A stretch of 64,000 nucleotides of DNA. Source: Ipomoea triloba (lineage: Eukaryota; Streptophyta; Magnoliopsida; Solanales; Convolvulaceae). The position numbers and the translations under genes are program-made. The notes under the pieces were generated by a model. The model was not told the DNA's origin, did no database searches, and saw only the letters and a program-made list of their open reading frames with translations. Positions 36,027 to 47,540 of this stretch are shown piece by piece (position 1 is the first letter of the stretch; each line of letters starts with the position of its first letter). Where the stretch lies: assembly GCF_003576645.1 (NCBI RefSeq), contig NC_044920.1:7749243-7813242 (forward strand), in the 5' to 3' direction.

Positions 36027-39000
36027 ATAATTGTATTACGAATAGGAACGTAGGGAAGAATATATTTTATTAGGAATTCTATTTTAATTTACAATTGTAT
36101 TAGGGATAGGAATTGTATTACCATATTTTACAATATAATGCAAACTATAATATTATAGGTCTGTTTTGGGCAGCAAGTTAAAACTGAGGATTTTGTTTTT
36201 ATTAATAGTATAGATTGCATTGCAGAGAAATATATATACGGAATTATTACCATTAATTAGTAATTCTAGTCTATAATTGTATTACGAATAGGAACGTAAG
36301 GAATAATATATTTTATTAGGAATTCTATTTTAATTTACAATTGTATTAGGGATAAGAATTGTATTACCAAATTTTACAATATTACGCAAACCATAATATT
36401 ATAGGTCTGTTTTGGGCGTGAAATTAAAATTGAGGATATTGTTTTTATTAATAGTATAGATTGCATTATAGAGAAGTATATGTACTGAATTATTACCATT
36501 AAGTAGTAATTCTAGTCTATAATTGTATTACGAATAGGAATGTAGGGAAGAATATATTTTATTAGGAATTCTATTTTAATTTACAATTGTATCAGGGATA
36601 GGAATTGTATTACAATATTTTACAATATTACGCACACAGAAATATTATAGGTCTGTTTTGGGCGGTAAGTTAAAACTGAGGATATTGTTTTTATTAATAG
36701 TATAGATAGATTGAATTGTAGAGAAATATATATACTGAATTATTACCATTAGTAATTCTAGTCTAGAATTGTATTACGAATAGGAACGCAGGGAAGAATA
36801 TATATTTTATTAGGAATTCTATTTTAATTTACAATTGTATTATGGATAGAATTGTATTATCATATTTTACAATATTACGCACACCATAATATTATAGGTC
36901 TGTTTTGGGCAGGAAGTTAAAACTGAGGATTTTTGTTTTTATTAATAGTATAGATTGCATTGCAGAGAAATATATATACTGAATTACTACCATTAATTAG
37001 TAATTCAAGTCTAGAATTGTATTACGAATAGGAACGTAGGAAAAAATATATTTTATTAGGAATTCTATTTTAATTTACAATTGTATTAGGGATAGGAATT
37101 GTATTACCATATTTTACAATATAATGCAAACCATAATATTATAGGTCTGTTTTGGGCAGGAAGTTAAAACTGAGGATTTTGTTTTTATTAATAGTATAAA
37201 TTGCATTGCAGAGAAATATATATACTGAATTACTACCATTAATTAGTAATTCAAATATAGAATTGTATTACGAATAGGAACGTAGGGAAAAATATATTTT
37301 ATTAGGAATTCTATTTTAATTTACAATTGTATTAGGGATAGGAATTGTATTACTATATTTTACAATATTACGCAAACCATGATACTATCAGTCTGTTTTG
37401 GGCGGGAAGTTACAACTGAGAATATAGTTTTTATTAATAGTATAGATTGCATTGCATAGAAATATATATACTGAATTATTACCATTAGTAATTCTAGTCT
37501 AGAATTGTATTACGAATAGGAACGTAGGGAAAAATATATTTTATTAGGAATTCTATTTTAATTTACAATTGTATTAGGGATAGGAATTGTATTACTATAT
37601 TTTACAATATTACGCAAACCATGATACTATCAGTCTGTTTTGGGCGGGAAGTTACAACTGAGAATATAGTTTTTATTAATAGTATAGATTGCATTGCAGA
37701 AAAATATATATACTGACTTACTACCATTAATAGTAATTCTAGTCTAGAATTGTATTAGGAATATGAACGTAGAGAAGAATATATATTTTATTAGGAATTC
37801 TATTTTAATTTACAATTGTATTAGGGATAGGAATTGTATTACCATATTTTACAATATTACGCAAACCATAATATTATAGGTCTTTTTTGGGCAGAAAGTT
37901 AAAACTGAGGATATTGTTTTTATTAATAGTATAGATTGGATTGCAGAGAAATATATATACTGAATTATTACCATTAATTAGTAATTCTAGTCTATAATTG
38001 TATTACGAATAAGAACGTAGGGAAGAATATATTTTATTAGGAATTCTATTTTAATTTACAATTGTATTAGGGATAGGAATTGTATTACCATATTTTACAA
38101 TATAATTCAAACCATAATATTATAGGTCTGTTTTGGGCAGGAAGTTAAAACTGAGGATTTTGTTTTTATTAATAGTATAGATAGATTGCATTGCAAAGAA
38201 ATATATATACTGAATTATTACCATTAATTAGTAATTCAAATCTAGAATTGTATTACGAATAGGAACGTAGGGAAGAATATATTTTAATTAGGAATTCTAT
38301 TTTAATTTACAATTGTATTAGGGATAGGAATTGTATTACCATATTTTACTATATTACGCACACAAAAATATTATGTCTGTTTTGGGCGGGAAGTTAAAAC
38401 TGAGGATATTGTTTTTATTAATAGTATAGATAGATTGCATTGCAGAGAAATATATATACTGAATTATTACCATTAGTAATTCTAGTCTAGAATTGTATTA
38501 CGAATAGGAACGTAGGGAAGAATATATATTTTATTAGGAATTCTATTTTAATTTACAATTGTATTATGGATAGGAATTGTATTATCATATTTTACAATAT
38601 TACGCACACCATAATATTATAGGTCTGTTTTGGGCAGAAAGTTAAAACTGATGATATTGTTTTTATTAATAGTATAGATAGATTGCATTACAGAGGAATA
38701 TATATACTGAATTATTACCATTTGTAATTCTAGTCTAGAATTGTATTACGAATATGAACGTATAGAAGAATATATTTTATTAGGAATTCTATTTTAATTT
38801 ACAATTGTATTAGGGATAGGAATTGTATTACTATATTTTACAATATTACGCAAACCATGATACTATCAGTCTGTTTTGGGCGGGAAGTTACAACTGAGGA
38901 TATAGTTTTTATTAATAGTATAGATTGCATTGTAGAAAAATATATATACTGACTTACTACCATTAATTAGTAATTCTAGTCTAGAATTGTATTACGAATA

Positions 39001-40168
39001 TGAACGTAGCGAAGAATATATTTTATTAGGAATTCTATTTTAATTTACAATTGTATTAGGGATAGGAATTGTATTACTATATTTTACAATATTACGCAAA
39101 CCATGATACTATCAGTCTGTTTTGGGCGGGAAGTTACAACTGAGGATATAGTTTTTATTAATAGTATAGATTGCATTGTAGAAAAATATATATACTGACT
39201 TACTACCATTAATTAGTAATTCTAGTCTAGAATTGTATTACGAATATGAACGTAGCGAAGAATATATTTTATTAGGAATTCTATTTTAATTTACAATTGT
39301 ATTAAGGATAGGAATTGTATTACCATATTTTACAATATAATGCAAACCATAATATTATAGGTCTGTTTTGGGCAGGAAGTTAAAACTGAGGATTTTGTTT
39401 TTATTAATAGTATAGATTGCATTGCAGAGAAATATATATACTGAATTACTACCATTAATTAGTAATTCAAGTCTAGAATTGTATTACGATTAGGAACGTA
39501 GGAAAGAATATATTTTATTAGGAATTCTATTTTAATTTACAATTGTATTAGGGATAGGAATTGTATTACCATATTTTACAATATAATGCAAACCATAATA
39601 TTATAGGTCTGTTTTGGGCAGGAAGTTAAAACTGAGGATATTGTTTTTATTAATAGTATAGATAGATTGCATTGCAAAGAAATATATATACTGAATTATT
39701 ATTATTAATTAGTAATTCAAATCTAGAATTGTATTACGAATAGGAACGTAGGGAAGAATATATTTTATTAGTTATTCTATTTTAATTTACAATTGTATTA
39801 GGGATAGGAATTCTATTACCATATTTTATATTATTACGCACACAAAAATATTATAGGTCTGTTTTGGGCGGGAAGTTAAAACTGAGGATATTGTTTTTAT
39901 TAATTGTATAGATAGATTGCATTGCAATGAAATATATATACTGAATTATTACCATTAGTAATTCAAGTCTAGAATTGTATTACGAATAGGAACGTAGGGA
40001 TGAATATATATTTTATTAGGAATTCTATTTTAATTTACTATTGTATTAGAGATAGGAATTGTATTACCATATTTTACAATATTACGCAAACCATAATACT
40101 ATCGGTCTGTTTTGGGCGGGAAGTTACAGCTGAGGATATTGTTTTTATTAATAGTATAGATTTTATTG
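36027..40168. repeat. ~240-bp satellite array, right part (about 17 monomers)
   Basis: Continuation of the array after the solo LTR, starting with the ATAAT duplication (36027-36031). Two nearly identical neighbouring monomers (about 38820-39290) show local amplification. The last recognisable monomer breaks off at about 40168 after TTAATAGTATAGATT. Confidence 0.95.
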
Positions 40169-40773
40169 TTTTAATTTTTTTAATGTACAATAATTTGGGC
40201 GGGAAATAGGATTTTGTTTATATATATATATAGATAGTCTTATTATGATAGAGTTGTAGTATGATAGGAATTATAATGTAGAATTGTACAACGAATAGGA
40301 AAATAGGAAATAATCGCATCCAAAATATTGTAAGACTCTTTTGGGCGGGATGCTTAAAGTGAGGTTTTTGTTTATATATATAGTATAGATAGAAGTATAG
40401 ATTGTAGTATAGGAATTGTAGAGGAATTGTAGTAGACGAATTGTATTAGAATTGTAGTATAGGAATTGTAGAATAGTAGACTTCATTTTGTAGTATTGCA
40501 TTTCGTGTTGTAGAATAGTAGACTTCATTTTGTAGTATTGCATTTCGTGTTTTAATAGCAGATTTTTTTATACGAATTGTATTGGAATTGTAGTATATGA
40601 ATTGTATTGTTTTAATATTATTATTCTATTGTTTATACGAATTGTATTGGAATTGTAGTATAGGAATTATATTGTTTTAATATTATTCTATTATTTTAAT
40701 TGTTTTAATGTACAATATTTTGGGCGGGAAGGAAGATTTCGTTTTGGAGGATTTTGTTTTTATATATATAAAG
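40169..40773. repeat. Decayed Helitron-like end sequences at the satellite border
   Basis: Three blocks pair TTTGGGCGGGA with a downstream TTTTTGTTTATATATATA-type end (near 40193-40235, 40339-40390 and 40719-40770). These are the GGGCGGGA and TTGTTTTTATTAATAG elements of the satellite monomer in other contexts. Between them are AT-rich GAATTGTAGTATAG words and an exact 42-bp duplication (40468-40551). The region may be what remains of the element from which the satellite arose. Confidence 0.5.
40468..40551. repeat. Exact 42-bp tandem duplication
   Basis: GTAGAATAGTAGACTTC begins at 40468 and again at 40510, with the whole 42-bp unit identical. Confidence 0.95.

Positions 40774-40836
<63 letters not shown>
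40774..40836. repeat. (ATT)n microsatellite
   Basis: About 21 ATT units followed by three GATT units. Confidence 0.95.
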
Positions 40837-41104
40837 GATTGATTGATTGACTAATAGGTTGTTAGGGTGGCAATTGTTAAAAAGTATAGAAAATTATTAA
40901 ATTTAGTTTTACTTATAAGGAAAGCAGTACACAATACTTCTTTTTAAAAAAATATCAATTACACACTAAAAAATACAGATTTGATATAAAACTATGTCTT
41001 CTTAATCTGCCAGTTTAACTATCTCTTCATAAGAAATAGTAAAGCTACAGTTTTCTACATCTGCATTTGATAATAATAAAAGATAGTATAAGATAACAAT
41101 AGCT
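40837..41104. other. Unannotated AT-rich spacer
   Basis: No gene or recognisable repeat. It ends where pol-like sequence of the truncated element begins abruptly. Confidence 0.5.
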
Positions 41105-41995
41105 AACCACGGGGTGGCGCGAGATATCGTTTCAGATAGAGACTCACGGTTTCTATCACGTTTTTGGGGAGCATTACAAGCGGCAATGGGCACTCAACTC
41201 AAATTGAGTACGGCTTTTCACCCCGCTACCGATGGTCAAACGGAGCGAACGATACAAACGTTGGAAGATATGCTCAGAGGTTGCGTACTCGATTTCCAAG
41301 GTTCATGGGATGAACAGTTAGATCTAATAGAATTCTCCTATAACAATAGCTACCATGCGAGTATTAAGATGGCACCTTACGAGGCATTATATGGGCGAAA
41401 GTGTCGAAGTCCTCTGTGCTGGAACGACAAGAGCGATGTCGTTACACTTGGACCACAGTACCTCCATGAGACCATTGAGGCAATCAAATTAATTCAAAGA
41501 AGGATGAAAGTCGCTCAGGATCGACAAAAGTCGTACGCCGACTTGAAGCGACAATTCACGGAATATCAGGCTGGAGAGAAGGTGTTACTGAAAGTTTCAC
41601 CTACTAAAGGAGTAAAAAGGTTTGGGAGGAAAGGAAAATTAAGTCCTCGATATATAGGACCTTACGAAATTCTAGAAAAAGTCGGAAACCTAGCCTATCG
41701 ACTAGCCCTACCGATTGAGCTTGATAAAGTACATAACGTGTTCCATATTTCTCAACTCAAGCGATATGTACCTGACGAATCCCATATATTAGAACCAGAG
41801 GAGCTCGAAATGGACGATTCGTTGACCTACGAGGAGAGACCAATTCGAATTTTGGACTCAAAGACGCGAGACACGAGGAGAAAATCGGTCAAAATGATCA
41901 AAGTACAATGGTCGAACCACAGTCCCGACGAAGCTACATGGGAATTAGAGAGCGATATGAGGGGACGTTATCCCGAATTATTTAATTCAGGTTAG
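41105..41995 (+). pseudogene. pol: pol fragment: integrase C-terminal half and chromodomain (second Tekay-like element)
   Basis: Homology to the first element begins abruptly at CCACGGGGTGGCGCG inside the integrase core. It includes Asp in VSDRDSRF and Glu in GQTERT but not the first catalytic Asp, so the enzyme is inactive. The rest is intact: [14 protein letters not shown] and a C-terminal chromodomain with [21 protein letters not shown]. The frame ends ELFNSG-stop, about 17 codons earlier than in the first element. Protein identity to the first element is very high, and most base differences are silent, so the truncation is probably recent relative to divergence of the two lineages. Confidence 0.95.
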
Positions 41996-42136
41996 TAGGA
42001 TCGATCTAACCTTTTTCGTGCCTAGCTAAGATATGTGTTTAGATTAGGCATATTAGAAAATTCGTTTTAGGTAGGAAAAGGGTAAGTAGAAACCATCGAA
42101 TGACGAAAGGAGCAGTTTCGAGGACGAAACTATTTT

Positions 42137-42149
42137 AAGGAGGGAAGAC
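42137..42149 (+). promoter_or_regulatory. Polypurine tract of the second Tekay-like element
   Basis: AAGGAGGGAAGAC immediately precedes TGTAACCCCTCGG. Confidence 0.9.
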
Positions 42150-42985
42150 TGTAACCCCTCGGTTTTTACGACAAGGTTAAAGTTCGAGAATAGCGGTATA
42201 AATTTTTTTTAAGCTATAACATTTAAGAAAAGACTGTTCGGTGCTCGAAATAATTTTTGGATTAGTTATCGATAAGCTGCGAACTACGTACCAGTCACGA
42301 ACCGAGAAAATTTTAAGGATATAGATTCAGTTCGAATTTTCTAGAATTTGGATTTTTAAGTATTATACGATTAAGCCTGAATTTCTAGTTAGTTCAAGAA
42401 AAATTTCAAATGGACTGTAAGGGATAAGTTGTTACGGACTCTGTACCTATATTTAGCGGAATACCAAAAAATTCCCAAACTTGGTGATTTGCGACGGGAA
42501 TATTTTTAGGATAATTTTGGTATTAGAATTTTCCCGAATTAAGTTATAATCCTCCGAACATTCATCTGATTTAAGCATAAACTGGCCAATTAGATTTGAG
42601 ATCTTCTAAGGACTCCATGGGGTGATGACAAGTGGCAAGGCAAACCTAAGACTAAGATTGGGCATTAAATGTGACATTTATGAGGTATGGCCTAGTTGCA
42701 CTTGTTACTTGATCTTCAAGAACTAAATCTACACTAATCACATGATCATCTCTCTCACTCTTCCACTCCATTTTCGAAATACACACTTAGGGAAGGAAGA
42801 AGGGAAATTATCTTAGTCTTCTATTGTGATCCAAGAACACCCTAGGCAATTCTTCAACTCCAAGGACTCTACTCTAGGTAAGAACTTCGGTTTTGTTCGG
42901 ATTCTACCCCTCCTAAGACTTAAGCTTGAACTTAAGTGTTAATGTTTAGTGCATGAAAAATATTGTTATTGTGGTGATGTTGTAG

Positions 42986-43044
42986 GGGACTTTGAATCCA
43001 AGGAAAGATCTAGCACTTCTTCGGTTTTAAAATCTTCCATCGAG
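42986..43044 (+). other. Exon-like block in the second Tekay-like LTR (59 nt)
   Basis: Follows GATGTTGTAG and ends CATCGAG/GTAAGG. A donor-like CTCTAG/GTAAGAAC lies upstream near 42877. It is the positional counterpart of 9394-9460 and 30753-30821. Confidence 0.4.
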
Positions 43045-43865
43045 GTAAGGAATCCCTTAAGTTGGCTCAATCACTTGGAGGTGAACAAATGCTAGTAAAT
43101 TATATGACTAGGAATTTTTACGTGGAAATTATGTGTTAAGTTCGTGGATCTACAAGTTAGCCTAAGAAACTACACTTTGGATTTTTGGTAATTTTTGTAT
43201 ACATGTTCATAGCTAATTTATGCATGTATATGTTGAATTTATGCCCATATAGGCTTATACTTGTGAAAATAGTGAAAAGAAATAAGGATAGTCTCTGGCA
43301 GTAACTTCCGAGATTTACTGGGAAAAATCGGTAAGGTATTTTGATCCCATTTTTTTTAGACATGTAGTTCTATAAGTGTAGAACCCGCATATAAAATTTC
43401 ATAATGATCGGAGTAGTATAAGTATGGTTTTCAAATTTGTTTCCAAAACTGGTCCAGAGAGAAAAATATTCTGGACAGCACACTGCCAAGGGCAAAAATG
43501 GAATTTTCTGTGTTTATTCGCGGATCAAAACGACCAAAACTTTTTATGGACATCAAGTACTATAAGTTGGGGTTCTACCATAAAATTTTCAAGTGAAAAA
43601 GAGTTCGGGGACTATTTTTACCGGCTCAATCTTTCGGACTGCGCCAAGCTGAAATTTTCTGAAAAAGAATGGTTAGAAACAATTTTGACAAATATTATTT
43701 TTGTGCATTATATTAACGTGGAAAATAATTATGTTTTGAACATTATTGTGACTCCTGTACTTGAATTTCTGTGATATGACTAACACTAACCTAAGTGTGT
43801 GGGTTGGGGAAATATACTTGAGTAAGTATATTGGTTATGGAGTCGTGTAATAATACTTAATGAAT

Positions 43866-44040
43866 GTGAGGGAGTCTGTATGATTAATCGGTACTGCAGA
43901 GCGAAGTTCCTTTGCTGAGTGAAATGGTGAGGGGTCTGTACGATTAATCTATACTGCAGAGCGAAGTCTATTCGCTGAGCGAACATGTGAGGATTTTGTA
44001 TGATTAATTCATACTGCAGAGCGAAGTCTATTCACTGAGT
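43866..44040 (+). repeat. Degenerate ~60-bp hairpin minisatellite, about 3 units
   Basis: Units contain GTATGATTAAT and CTGCAGAGCGAAG as in the first element. One second stem reads AGCGAA/TTTGCT, still fully pairable with a G-U pair and a new loop (GTTCC). Another is unchanged, and one has a single mismatch. Confidence 0.85.
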
Positions 44041-44056
44041 GTTGTGTGACAGGAAG

Positions 44057-44272
44057 GTGGGTGTTGTGTACCCCACGTGTGAATTAACGAGTGGGTGTTG
44101 TGTACCCCACATGTGAATTAACGAGTGGGTGTTGTGTACCCCACGTGTGAATTAACGAGTGGGTGTTGTGTACCCCACGTTTGAATTAACGGTTGGGTTA
44201 TGTGAGAGCTAACTGTCGGGTGTCTTGAACAGTAGTGTGGGTGTTGTGTACCCCACGTGTGAATTAATGGCT
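44057..44272 (+). repeat. 34-bp minisatellite with GTGGG/CCCAC stem
   Basis: Units starting GTGGGTGTTGTGTACCCCAC occur at 44057, 44091, 44125 and 44159 (34 bp apart) and again near 44239. Each can form a 5-bp GTGGG/CCCAC stem. It lies between the degenerate 60-bp units and the LTR ORF, a place occupied by more 61-bp units in the first element. Confidence 0.9.
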
Positions 44273-44476
44273 GTGTTATGTGCCGAAGTTACCGACATAA
44301 TGTGAAATTGTTTGTTGTTAGATTTCTTGCAGGTAGACTGCGATTGTTGGGTAATGTTTATCTTACTGTATTTATTATTGATGGTTGTTTTCGAAAACCT
44401 TTGTTTACTTTCGAGTGACCATGGATCCCCTTACTTAGCCGTCGTGCTAACTACACTTCGTTGTGTCATTTATCAG

Positions 44477-44947
44477 ATGCAATCTAGTACCGGTTCTTGC
44501 AGCCCTCCGGACTCAGATCCGTCTGAGCTCGAGTTCCCTATATATGATTATGATGATTATGCACAGTACTTATTAGATGGAGATCCCTATGCCCCTGGCT
44601 ATGCACCTGACCCGCCGACGCTGAATTGTACTCCAGACCCCACTCCTGCTCCAGTCTCGTCAGAGGTACCTGTGTGGACCCCTGCTCCCGTCGAGCCTCT
44701 GTGCCCCTTCGATGCCCTACAGGCCAGTCATGGGTTCTATCCCATAGAGGTCGTTCCTGATAGCCGTCCTCTAGAGTCCGTGGTTCATTATCCGTACCCA
44801 TGGGATTCGAGTCCCCCGGATTACCATGACGAATGGATGATGCATATGAGCACTTGTCGGTTTCTAGACCATATCATGTGGTTTGAGGGTGATTGGCACG
44901 TGGTTTGGGGCACCTATACGGGCCCAGTGTACCACTCACTAGACTAG
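44477..44947 (+). CDS. LTR-internal ORF of unknown function, 156 aa (second Tekay-like LTR)
   Basis: Unrecognised protein, homologous to 2342-2800 over its whole length. The frame is open from 44312, but the ATG at 44477 directly follows CATTTATCAG as in the first element, so I choose it. The order is the same: acidic SDPSELEFP/DYDDYAQYLLDGDPY, a GYAPDPP and Pro-rich linker, CPFDALQASHGFYPIEV, HYPYPWD and FLDHIMWFEGDWHVVWGTYTG. In the last 57 codons I count by eye about 18 silent and 7 replacing codon differences from the left LTR copy. That bias points to protein-level constraint. No membrane segment, signal peptide or catalytic motif is apparent. Confidence 0.65.
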   Translation: MQSSTGSCSPPDSDPSELEFPIYDYDDYAQYLLDGDPYAPGYAPDPPTLNCTPDPTPAPVSSEVPVWTPAPVEPLCPFDALQASHGFYPIEVVPDSRPLESVVHYPYPWDSSPPDYHDEWMMHMSTCRFLDHIMWFEGDWHVVWGTYTGPVYHSLD

Positions 44948-45292
44948 GTAGAGTCTAGAGTAGGGGGGGGTTCAGTTAGTGTTTTGTGTAAATATATCTT
45001 TTGCTAACTCTGATGGTTGTCTAGCCAGGTCTCACTAAACTTTCTTGATGGGTTGTATTATTATTAAACCCTCCTTTGTTTTGGTGGCTTGTTTAGCCAC
45101 TCTCTTCTCGATGCTATAAAGGCTGCTTCTTTTAATGGGTATGTTAGATTTTGACGATAAGAAACACGATCCTTATCTTTAGTCAGTTAGCCTGTGCATC
45201 TAGAATGAATCCTATCTGAATAAGATCGGGTTTAGCCTAGGTGTGGCGGTAACTACTCCGGTTGTACGATATAGCCGAGTCGGGGTGTTACA

Positions 45293-45513
45293 AAAAAATT
45301 GTCACCAAGAATGTGACAATGGACAACAGCTCATGTGTATATAAATAATAAGATGCATTTTAATAAAAAGAAATAGAAATATGATGAATATAAGATGCAT
45401 TTTAATAAAAAGAAATAGAAATATGATGAATAAAAAACCGCACTAACCCAATCAAGTCTAACAACTATTTAGAAAACACCCCAAAAACTTTCTCAACACA
45501 CTTTTCTACATAC
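45293..45513. repeat. AT-rich stretch with an exact 42-bp tandem duplication (45351-45434)
   Basis: AGATGCATTTTAATAAAAAG occurs at 45351 and 45393. The rest of the stretch after the LTR end has no recognisable gene. Confidence 0.7.
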
Positions 45514-45657
45514 CTCAAACTCAGGAAGCAGATTATGAGACTGAGCAATCTTCTTCAATTCAAGAGAATCAACCAAGGACCCATCCTACGATTTGGTGGC
45601 GCCCATCTTGGTCTCCTCCTTGCGGCCGAGCATCACCCTCTTTCAAATGGGGAACTC
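45514..45657 (-). pseudogene. Exon-like gene fragment, 48 codons, flanked by splice-like sites
   Basis: On the reverse strand a 144-nt block follows TTTTTAG and ends TTTGAG/GTATGT. One frame reads through 48 codons with two stops and a protein-like stretch including GRKEETKMGATK and DGSLVDSLELKKIAQSHNLL. I cannot identify the source gene. It lies between an LTR end and a Helitron-like terminus, so it could be a captured host-gene exon. That is inference. Confidence 0.35.
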
Positions 45658-45774
45658 CTAAAAACCAAATCATATTAAAATATTAGAATATCATATACCC
45701 AGTAACAATTAGAAATTGCTGGCTTTAAAACTCAATAGACTCGGCACAGATTAAGCAAAGGAGATCGAGGCTAC

Positions 45775-45801
45775 CTCATCGTGACCCAAACCAACCGGCA
45801 T
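45775..45801 (-). pseudogene. Possible first exon of the same gene fragment (9 codons)
   Basis: On the reverse strand ATG opens MPVGLGHDE and ends GAG/GTAGCC, in phase with the fragment at 45514-45657 (27 nt, then GAG TTC). It is short, so support is weak. Confidence 0.25.
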
Positions 45802-46299
45802 TATCATTGAATTTGCACCATACGAATTTTTGTTGCCTTATATCATCCATTGTTTCTTTACGTGCATATACAAATTCAAAAGATAGAGTGCAGGAAGATA
45901 CATACTTACGGGTGAGGAGTTGAGCAGAGAAAACATTGAGAGGGTTTCAACATTTATAGATGATGTATATTTGTAACTTTATTTAGTAACAAAGAGAGAA
46001 AGAGAGAAAGAGAGAAGCTAAATAAGCTAATCAAAAGAGAAAAATGAATAATCAGACACATAAATAACATATTAAAATAATAATTCCTAAATCTATTCAA
46101 TTAATTACGAAAAATAAATATTCCTTAATCTATTCCTTAATTCTTTAAATAATTACGGATTGGGTTGACTTCAGTCGTAGATAGCAAAATAAGAATTACT
46201 TTACTCTATCTATTGCTGATTTAAAAGATTTAATTTTTTTATTAATTACTTATTTAATTGACTTAATTTTTTATTAATTGTATTATTACAAAAATGCCC
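45802..46299. other. Unannotated AT-rich stretch
   Basis: No reading frame or element boundary is recognised. It may be the interior of the Helitron-like element whose end lies at about 46300-46350. Confidence 0.4.
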
Positions 46300-46382
46300 T
46301 TCAGTTTGGGCGGGAAAACTCTTTCAGACACTTCTATTTTTATATAGATATATAGATATAGATATAGATATAGATATAGATT
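46300..46382 (-). mobile_element. Helitron-like 5' end with GATATA microsatellite
   Basis: Read on the reverse strand the sequence goes TCTATATAAAAATAGAAGTG ... GAGTTTTCCCGCCCAAACTG. This is the TC start plus TTCCCGCCCAAA seen in the satellite monomer and at 40193-40770. GATATA units (about 46341-46381) abut the presumed terminus. No 3' CTRR end with hairpin could be fixed. Confidence 0.4.
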
Positions 46383-46810
46383 AGAAAACATTTGTTAAAA
46401 TATGCACCATTCTACGTATTAAAATGCACCACACCGTGTGTTAAAATTCACAATTCCACTTATTGAAAATCCCCATCCCAGATTATAAACATGGAATATT
46501 ACACTTATTAGAAAATATGTGTTAAAATACACATCATTTTACATAATAAAATGCACCGGAAGACGGATTAAAACACACAATTCCACAACAAAGTTACACA
46601 CCATTCTACGTATTAAAATGCACCAGAGGATGGATTAAAACACATCATTCCACAACATAGTTAAATGTATTAACATACGTAATAAAACGCACCACAGCAT
46701 TATTAAAACGCACAACACCATGTACTAAAATGCAAAATTTCAATTCACGTACTATAGATACTTAAATTACCATAACACCCTACACTTAACATACGTAAAT
46801 TGTAATTTCC
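46383..46810. repeat. Degenerate repeats of ATTAAAATGCACCA-type words
   Basis: Irregular copies of a phrase like CTACGTATTAAAATGCACCA and GATTAAAACACACAATTCCA recur every 30-60 nt. There is no coding content. The family is not recognised. Confidence 0.6.
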
Positions 46811-46814
46811 TAAA

Positions 46815-47285
46815 CACAAATGATGGATATATTAGAAATGGTCCAATAATATGAACCCGGGGGCCTAGGAGCACATCGCTCGGGGTCCAAGAAGATAATC
46901 TGAGTAGACCAAGAAGATTCCCGAACCTGTCTCCGGGCCCAGAATAATGGGCCTTGACTTAGTCTGGTGGCCCACCACATGGACTTGAACTTGGTCTTGT
47001 GGTCCTCCACAAATTTAGCCTAATTTGGTTGGTAGTTCATAGTATAAAAGGTCATTGTTTTAGCATTACAAGACATCTTCTTCATACTTTATCCAAGCAA
47101 TTACTGTAATAGCATTACACTTCTTTTGTAATAGCCTTTGCGACTATGAATCAATACAACATGTGGTCTCCGAGACCTACATCACATATTTTTCTTATAG
47201 CTTTGCTTATTCTATTATTCATTTATACTTTCCTTGATTTATTGGGTTTATTAATTCGGGATACCCCGGGTAATTAAATCTGTCA
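46815..47285 (+). mobile_element. Probable LTR ending at a TTGGTGCTTTCATTGAGAGC junction
   Basis: A GC-richer segment with a TATA box TATAAAAG at 47043 ends ..AAATCTGTCA at 47285. TTGGTGCTTTCATTGAGAGC follows directly and has the position of a primer site. The left boundary is uncertain. Little internal sequence of the same element can be recognised downstream. Confidence 0.45.
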
Positions 47286-47540
47286 TTGGTGCTTTCATTG
47301 AGAGCTCGACATACAAGCTCGAGCATGCTCCTAAACAACGTCTCCAACGAAATCGACCATCCATGACGATTTCACACGAAAACCTTGGTCGGTAATGGTT
47401 TAATTTGGAGGGGCATTTACACTAGGCATGCTTAATCAGAAGCATGTGTTGGCAAATTTCGATCATGAAGAGATTTTCAACAAAGTACGACCTCGGACAT
47501 CAATGAAGACGATCGCTTAGAGTTCTTACCACAACTTCAT
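47286..47540 (+). other. Short internal remnant after the LTR
   Basis: Begins with the primer-site-like TTGGTGCTTTCATTGAGAGC. No gag is recognised. Confidence 0.35.

Larger units (their letters stand above)
42150..45292 (+). mobile_element. LTR (3143 bp) of the second Tekay-like element
   Basis: Starts TGTAACCCCTCGG and ends TCGGGGTGTTACA. It is colinear with the 8603 LTR at its start and end but differs in the middle. There is no CpG block; instead it has a block (about 43260-43650) shared with the solo LTR. Two or three degenerate ~60-bp hairpin units (43866-44040) are followed by a different 34-bp repeat. It contains the best preserved copy of the LTR ORF. The partner LTR is absent because the element is 5'-truncated. 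Confidence 0.95.

Noticed and set aside
43424..43774. 116-codon frame in the 42150 LTR
   Set aside because: The homologous block in the solo LTR does not keep the frame, and no protein motif is present.
43866..44040. tRNA-like folding in the hairpin units
   Set aside because: There are only two short stems per unit, no acceptor stem, and no A or B box arrangement.
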